Source: Aquanectria penicillioides
Lineage: Eukaryota > Ascomycota > Sordariomycetes > Hypocreales > Nectriaceae
DNA length: 64,000 nt
Direction: 5' to 3'
Assembly (NCBI GenBank): GCA_003415625.1
Contig: PYIU01000002.1
Coordinates: 434,001-498,000 of the forward strand
The translations under genes were made by a program, and so were the position numbers. Below are positions 58,573 to 64,000 of this stretch, piece by piece (the first letter of the stretch is position 1; the number at the start of each line of letters is the position of its first letter). The notes under the pieces were generated by a model. That model worked only from the letters and a program-made list of their open reading frames with translations, did not search any database and was not told where the DNA came from.

Positions 58573-59802
58573 TCTTTCAATCAAATGAATTGATGTTGTA
58601 AATCGCGGGTTTCGATGAGGGAAGAGGAAAGAGGAGCTGGATCAAACACAACGACAACGAATGATGGCTGCAAAGACGAGGTCCTAGTTGTCGCGATATC
58701 TGCACTATCGCCATGTTGCGAGGACCAATAACCCCGCATCCTGATTGACGCCTGATAGAAGGTGGCTATCTAAAGACAAGCTGGTTGGCCAATGAGTCGT
58801 TATGCAAACAGGCACAAAACTCAGCACCGTCAATTTGGCGTGCATAACGCGATTCTTTTCGGCTCCAGTGCAACTTGGGGCCTGCATAACTATCGGACGA
58901 TGGATTAGCCACGACTACCTGATCATGCCTTTATCCTCAGAAATAAAGTTGAAAATGATTGATACTTTCACGATCTTTTTTTTCGCTTAATCTAGCTTAA
59001 ACTAGCCGCAAGAAAACACGATAGGTGTTACCAGAGTTGGTTTCATCATGCAACCCCCGTTGCAGCTCCGGCGGGGCCGCCAAAATGTGTCGCGGAGAAT
59101 ATAGCCTGCTTGTGCTAAGTACGTGTTGTAGGGTACCTTGCACTTTTGCTATAATACGCAGTAGTATTTCTACGTGACAAAATGTCAAACAGCATTATCA
59201 AGGGATTGGTTGGCTAGATCCAAAGCAGCCTGTGCCCATGGAATCCACATCGTCCTCGCCTCCCCAGGGCCATACCGATACTTTTGAACCGCCACGGCTT
59301 CCTCGTGGGCACATTACGATGCGTTGTTGAGTGTGATCCCAGATACTTTACTGATCTTCAGAACGTCCGTTGTAGGTCTAAGACGTCATCGACATTTTCG
59401 TGACTACTGAGTTTACGGCAGTCTCGGCGGCCAGTAGAGGGCTTGTGTTACATGGCATCTCCTTTGTCAAATCAAATAACGACATGTTGTGATGCAGTGT
59501 CGTGTGCTGCGCCCAGTCTGCCGAGCACAGTGTGGGGTCATTTCTCCTCTCGAAGGCCGAGCTTGACTTCCCATCATGTTGTCCAAGGACGAAAATCTCG
59601 ATCGCTCTACCAGCGATTCTTGAGTTACATGAGAATTTGAAACAGTATGTAGATCCAATCTCCGAAGGCCGAATTTCCATCTAGTCAAATGCTTGCTCGT
59701 AGGTTTGCTCGTATCCCATTATCGCTGGCTCCAGGGCAATGCGTTCCAATCCCAACTCAAAGAACCATTCTGTTCCCCACTTCTGTCATTCCATCGACCC
59801 TA
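58573..59802. other. Intergenic, no gene seen
   Basis: About 1.2 kb with scattered short frames on both strands. None has motifs or splice partners. The promoter of the large protein gene should lie at the left end. Confidence 0.5.
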
Positions 59803-61242
59803 TCAGTTTTCTTGGCCATCTCGATCCTTGGCTCCTATAAACATCCATAGCATTAGCAAATCATAAGAGGCCTTCATAAACCCGGCACCTGTTAGTACTA
59901 CAATCCATAAACTTCGACTGGCGAAGAATCCAGCGGATCCGATCCCACCCGCTTGAGCGAGTGTTTTCACTGTATTTACCACCCCCAGAACAGCTGTTCG
60001 TTCGCTTTGAAGCACCGAAGCAGCAATAAAAGCCTGTCTAGGAGCCTGGTCCATACTTTGGGTACAAGCTCGTAACGCCAAAAGTGCCATAGCAGCCCAG
60101 GTCCCCAGGCCTCCAGCAGGCGGCAAAGGAATCATGGCCAGCATTATAGCAGAGGGCAGATGAGTGAATACCATTGTCTTGAGAGGCCCAAGACGCCGAG
60201 CTAGTGGTAGAGCTGCAATGTTTGAGAACGATGCGAGAATATTGGTAACTAGGAACAGCGTGCCCAGTGAGCCGGGTTTGAGCGAATGAACTTTCGTGAA
60301 GAAATACGTAAGCCATGATGGCGATGCCATGCCAGAAGCAAATGAGTCTAGACAAAACAAGAGGAGAAGTCGATATACAATCGACCTTGATAAGGGCGAG
60401 ATGGACGGCAATAGATCCCTGGTAGATTGTAGCAACGAAGGTTTTGCCTGGTTCCTGGGTAGCCTTGATGAAGTTGGTGATTGCATTTCGGGGTCGTCAC
60501 TATCAGAAAGAAGTCCTTCAGCCTCCATTTCAACGCTAACAGCTTGGTAATCCGGCTTTTCGAGTTCCAGTTCAACATCTGTTGTGAGGCTGAAAACAAG
60601 AACCAACTTAATCACTCCTGCGATGGTATAGGCAAAAAAGACTGCTCGATATGCGCCATTGCTTGCCCATGATCGAATGCCTTGAAGCCATTGAACAGCC
60701 CACCCCGATGTGACAGCCCCCAACGCAGTGCCAGCGGTCCCAAACAATGTGTACCAAGCAAAAATGTCGCTGCGATTTTGCTTCTCGGTGAGTTGTGCAA
60801 GGATAGATTCTTCAATCGCGCGGAATGGCCCAATCTCGTTTCCGCTCGGGCTAATCACGCCGAGAATACTCGCGACTGCCAGAACCCAATAGTTCGAGCT
60901 CATAGAAAAGGCAACTCCGCTTATGGTCATCAAGGTTGCGCCAATAGCCAGAACTCGGCGTCTCCCAATCTTGTCCGTTATGGCTGTCAATCCAAGGCTA
61001 ATAACTGTGTCTCCCAGGAGTGTCAATGTCATGAAAAGGCCGATCCGCTCGTCTGAAAACCCCAAGGTTGAAAGGAAATGCACCAAGATGAGAAACGAGG
61101 CCCCGTATGCAAATAGTCGAACAAATCGTTGGAGACAAAGGATCTTGGTGTCGCGCGACGATGTTAGCACTGTTGTGATTCCACTCTCCGTAGCGAGCCA
61201 CGATCTCCAGGAAATTATTACGGTCGTCATTGTTCTAGACAT
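59803..61242 (-). CDS. MFS transporter (drug:H+ antiporter-like)
   Basis: One exon encodes 479 residues with about twelve hydrophobic helices. The N-half has LQRFVRLFAYGASFLILVHF, then FMTLTLLGDTVISLGLTAI and the MFS loop DKIGRRRVLAIGATLM between helices 2 and 3. After the helix-6 region comes a long, charged central loop (EKPDYQAVSVEMEAEGLLSD) ahead of the second half (YRLLLLFCLDSFASGMASP, RACTQSMDQAPRQAFIAASV). The pattern suggests a fungal efflux or intracellular transporter; the substrate is unknown. It is divergent from the next MFS gene. Confidence 0.88.
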   Translation of the reverse strand: MSRTMTTVIISWRSWLATESGITTVLTSSRDTKILCLQRFVRLFAYGASFLILVHFLSTLGFSDERIGLFMTLTLLGDTVISLGLTAITDKIGRRRVLAIGATLMTISGVAFSMSSNYWVLAVASILGVISPSGNEIGPFRAIEESILAQLTEKQNRSDIFAWYTLFGTAGTALGAVTSGWAVQWLQGIRSWASNGAYRAVFFAYTIAGVIKLVLVFSLTTDVELELEKPDYQAVSVEMEAEGLLSDSDDPEMQSPTSSRLPRNQAKPSLLQSTRDLLPSISPLSRSIVYRLLLLFCLDSFASGMASPSWLTYFFTKVHSLKPGSLGTLFLVTNILASFSNIAALPLARRLGPLKTMVFTHLPSAIMLAMIPLPPAGGLGTWAAMALLALRACTQSMDQAPRQAFIAASVLQSERTAVLGVVNTVKTLAQAGGIGSAGFFASRSLWIVVLTGAGFMKASYDLLMLWMFIGAKDRDGQEN

Positions 61243-61700
61243 TCTTCAACACAAGCAAGATTGGTCGTTTTGAAGCAAGTGTGAACTAAATGGCGCGTGC
61301 AGGCACCTCGTGGTTATACGCGGATTTAACCTCGGAGACTCGGTCTTCAAGGTTACCATACGTCACTCGTGGAAAAATCGAACCAGAAAGATGACTGCCT
61401 ACATGATAGCATTGCAGAAATCCAGAAACAGTGCCGTTGAACCAGATCTACGGTGCGGGGTTGACCGCAGTCTCACTGCTGCACATCTACACTGCAGATG
61501 GGGCCAATGATTCAAGGCGAGTCGCTGATCAATCCCGCCTGAGCTGCCGAATCATGGGCACCATCAAATTGATACGAGTCCTACTGTAGATCATTTTATC
61601 AGAGTCGATACTTTGCTCTCGCAATTTGTCGGCTCAAGTCAAATTCTTTTATTCTCTAGTTAAGATTACTCACTATTATCCAAAACCTAACCTCCAAACC
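61243..61700. promoter_or_regulatory. Shared divergent upstream region of two MFS genes
   Basis: These 458 bp separate two head-to-head transporter starts. No specific element was recognised. Confidence 0.4.
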
Positions 61701-63497
61701 ATGTCGAGTACTCGAGTTGCACGTGAAGCTCCAGAGGTGGACATCTCAAATGAAGAGGCTCTTGAAAGTCAGGAAATTTATTCTGATATCGACTCAAGGG
61801 TGTCGTATTTATCGTTGTCCTACAAGGTTGATGCCTCCAAGTCCACGATTGACATTACGGGTTACTTACAACTCATTTAGCCTCAGCTCTTTCTGCTTTT
61901 AGTTACTCGAATGACTGAATCCTTAATGTCATCTTCCATGCAGGTGAAATTAGAACTGAATATCCCAAGCATCTAGTATTGATGAATTAACAGCGATCAC
62001 TCCTAGTCCTATTTGTTCTTCCAACTCCAGCACTTCGACCCGTCTGCGGCACCATCGACCTTGTCCACGCGAGCCGGTATCATTATAGGTGCCAAGACCG
62101 TTGCCCATGTGTGCACTGGAATACTCTGGGGGCGGCTAGCCGACTGGGAATATTGTGGCCGGAAACTTGTTCTGGTTCTTGGTCTCGTCATATCCACTAT
62201 TTCCATTCTCGGATATGGATTCTCTCAGTCATTTACTGTAGCACTGATCTGGCAAATTATTGACGGAGCGATAAACAGCACTATATCAATGGTTCGATGT
62301 GTCATTGCCGAATTGAATCCAGATAAACGGTACGAAAGCATAAATTGCCGATACACTCGTCTAACTAGAATATGCAGACATCGAGCTCGAGCCCTCACCC
62401 TTCTCCCTCTATATGCCAATGCAGGCCATTTCATCGGGCCTTTAATTGGAGGGTTTCTAGCCTCGAAAAGTGGTGGAAAGAGTACTAGTGGCTTGGGTGC
62501 TAAGTTTCCATATGCCGCTCCGAACATTGTTATTGGAGCATTCCATGCTATTCTCGCTTTTCTCGTGGCCATGTTCGTGGATGAAACTCTCTCTAGCGCT
62601 CGTGATCGGAGTTCAGGGCTTGCATGGCGCGCTTGGGTAGTACGAAACAGCAGGAAACCCACTGCTGGGCGGCGAAGAGGTGAATCTGATGAATTATCAC
62701 CTCTCCTTGACGAGAACCAAGACAACAGGAACGGAGCACACCCAGACTCCAACAGCCAAGTCGAATCTCCCGACCAACAAAAGCTCAAATTCTCGGATAT
62801 CCTGACATTCAATGTTGTTATGACGCTACTCACTTACTTCATAATACACGGTCATACCAGCGCCTTTCTAAGTTTGTGGGCGATGTTCCTAAGCACACCT
62901 GTTGCATCGCACGAGCAGCGGAGATCACCCTTGAGGATCCATGGGGGTCTTGGAATGGACCCACGTGGAGTAGGAGTCGCCATGTCATTTCAAGGTGCCA
63001 TTGGAGTCCTAATACAAGCTGCCCTCTATCCCACTCTGAACGATCGACTCGGCACACTTCGTCTATTCCGGGTGGGCCTCCTCATCTTCCCCATAACGTA
63101 CTTCTTGGCCCCATTTCCTGTTCTGGTCACCTATAAGGCGGGGAATGAATCGCCTACTTTCTCCCTTTATTCTGCAATCCAACCACATACGTGGTTCTCT
63201 GTTGCCGCTATCCTCTTCTTGTATGTCTGCGGTCGAACTGGCGTTTCACCAGCCACGACTCTGCTGATCAATGACTCAACTCCTCATCCAAGCGTTAGGG
63301 GCACAATTCACACGATGGCATCATTAGTCAGTAGCCTAAGCCGTTCAACATTCCCCCCGGTATGTCTCATAATATTTAGATATGGACTGAGGATTGGGTT
63401 TGGCGAGTTAGGATTCTGCTTTCTGGCCGGCCTGGCAGTCCTGGCATGCACGGCCAGTATGTGGGTTGTTGAAGGGAACAACGGCATGGGAGCTTGA
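61701..63497 (+). CDS. MFS transporter, multi-exon
   Basis: Exons 61701-61826, 61881-61943, 62007-62329 and 62378-63497 join to 543 residues. Introns are 54, 63 and 48 nt; the first and third are frame-neutral. The short second exon supplies PQLFLLLVTRMTESLMSSS, the first helix of this MFS branch, leading into SYLFFQLQHFDPS. Then come ILWGRLADWEYCGRKLVLVL (loop 2-3 motif), ALTLLPLYANAGHFIGPLIG and a long polar middle loop. The second half has FFIIHGHTSAF-like helices, GVGVAMSFQGAIGVLIQA and FLYVCGRTGVSPATTLL. The end (PPVCLIIFRYGLRIGF) is slightly unusual for the family and may hide another splice. Substrate unknown. Confidence 0.8.
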
Positions 63498-64000
63498 CAA
63501 TCTGCTCATTAGATTCGGAGTTCGGGGTTTCCCTGGTTCTTGACTCGGTCTCTATTCAATTTCGCTTTAATCTTGCATGTGAAGGTATCAGAGCCGCATC
63601 GTATAGAATCTGCAGCGTAATCAATCGATGAGATAGGCGTGGCCGTGTTTATTACCTCGGATTCCATTTCTCAGCTGGCGACGAACATTGGAGTTCTGGC
63701 CCTGGCACTGACCCTCGCTACGCTTAGTGGTGCGGAAGCCCTCCCGCGATTATCAGCGACTTATCAACAACACTCGGGATTGAACCCGAAGATAGTTGAC
63801 CGCGCCTCTCGCCACAAAACAGGGCCGTGAGCTGCGGCCACACCCATGCTCGCCCCTTCGGCGTCGTATCCTACCTTACCTTATCAAGAATTACAACCCT
63901 TTGGAAGCTGACGTCCTGGTCCGCGTCAAGCATCTATTTTCTAGGGGGTTGAGCTGGGACGTGACTGAGCCGGTTCATTGGTCATGAGTTTGCCGATTGT
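63498..64000. other. Right edge, no supported gene
   Basis: Two overlapping short frames are present but show no family features. A T-arm-like sequence is discussed among the rejected items. Confidence 0.5.

Noticed and set aside
59378..59690. Overlapping short frames on both strands
   Set aside because: Three frames overlap the same bases without any recognisable protein feature.
63760..63850. Possible tRNA on the minus strand, suggested by a T-arm-like cgggttcaatcccg sequence
   Set aside because: The expected acceptor-stem partner is not found upstream on the minus strand and no D-arm or anticodon arm could be folded.

Overview
The window is nuclear DNA of a filamentous ascomycete (Pezizomycotina, probably Sordariomycetes; inference). 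Introns are about 47-78 nt with GT..AG ends and CTAAC/CTGAC-like branch sites. The protein families are typical of these fungi: DUF6594, GH47, GH43, Zn2Cys6 activators, HeLo-type proteins and the AROM-derived quinate repressor. The left edge is an AT-rich transposon copy mutated as expected from RIP.

Layout. 1-4360: RIP-degraded Ty1/Copia retroelement. 4797-7471: secreted GH43-type glycosidase with inserted chitobiase-C-like modules. 8365-14923: decayed zone with a broken MFS gene, one intact five-exon DUF6594 gene and a broken membrane-protein gene. 15787-37391: a large quinate/shikimate and hydroxyquinol catabolic cluster. 37825-63497: GH47 mannosidase, Baeyer-Villiger-type monooxygenase, histidine phosphatase, SDR, fucose-permease-like MFS (one in-frame TAG), a HeLo-like pseudokinase-type protein, small membrane protein, alpha/beta hydrolase, a large uncharacterised protein and two more MFS transporters.

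The cluster encodes quinate permease (qutD), quinate dehydrogenase (qutB) plus a paralogue, type II dehydroquinase (qutE), dehydroshikimate dehydratase (qutC), the activator qutA and the repressor qutR. It also holds a divergent pair for the lower pathway: an intradiol (hydroxyquinol-type) dioxygenase and maleylacetate reductase. Together these would carry quinate/shikimate to protocatechuate and hydroxyquinol to beta-ketoadipate. The enzyme linking protocatechuate to hydroxyquinol was not recognised in the window.

The most unusual content is two further fused type I dehydroquinase-shikimate dehydrogenase genes flanking qutR. In one (17693-19393) the dehydroquinase catalytic His, Lys and Arg are lost but the dehydrogenase motifs are intact. 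In the other (23001-24635) the dehydroquinase residues are intact but the dehydrogenase nucleotide-binding loop and catalytic Asp are lost. They look like complementary halves of a duplicated AROM-type or repressor-type ancestor.

Caveat: qutA, qutR and the pseudogene at 13722-14923 each show an apparent single-base loss in a short homopolymer. These may be real lesions or sequencing errors. All exon joins were read by eye from splice signals and frame; none was verified by transcripts.
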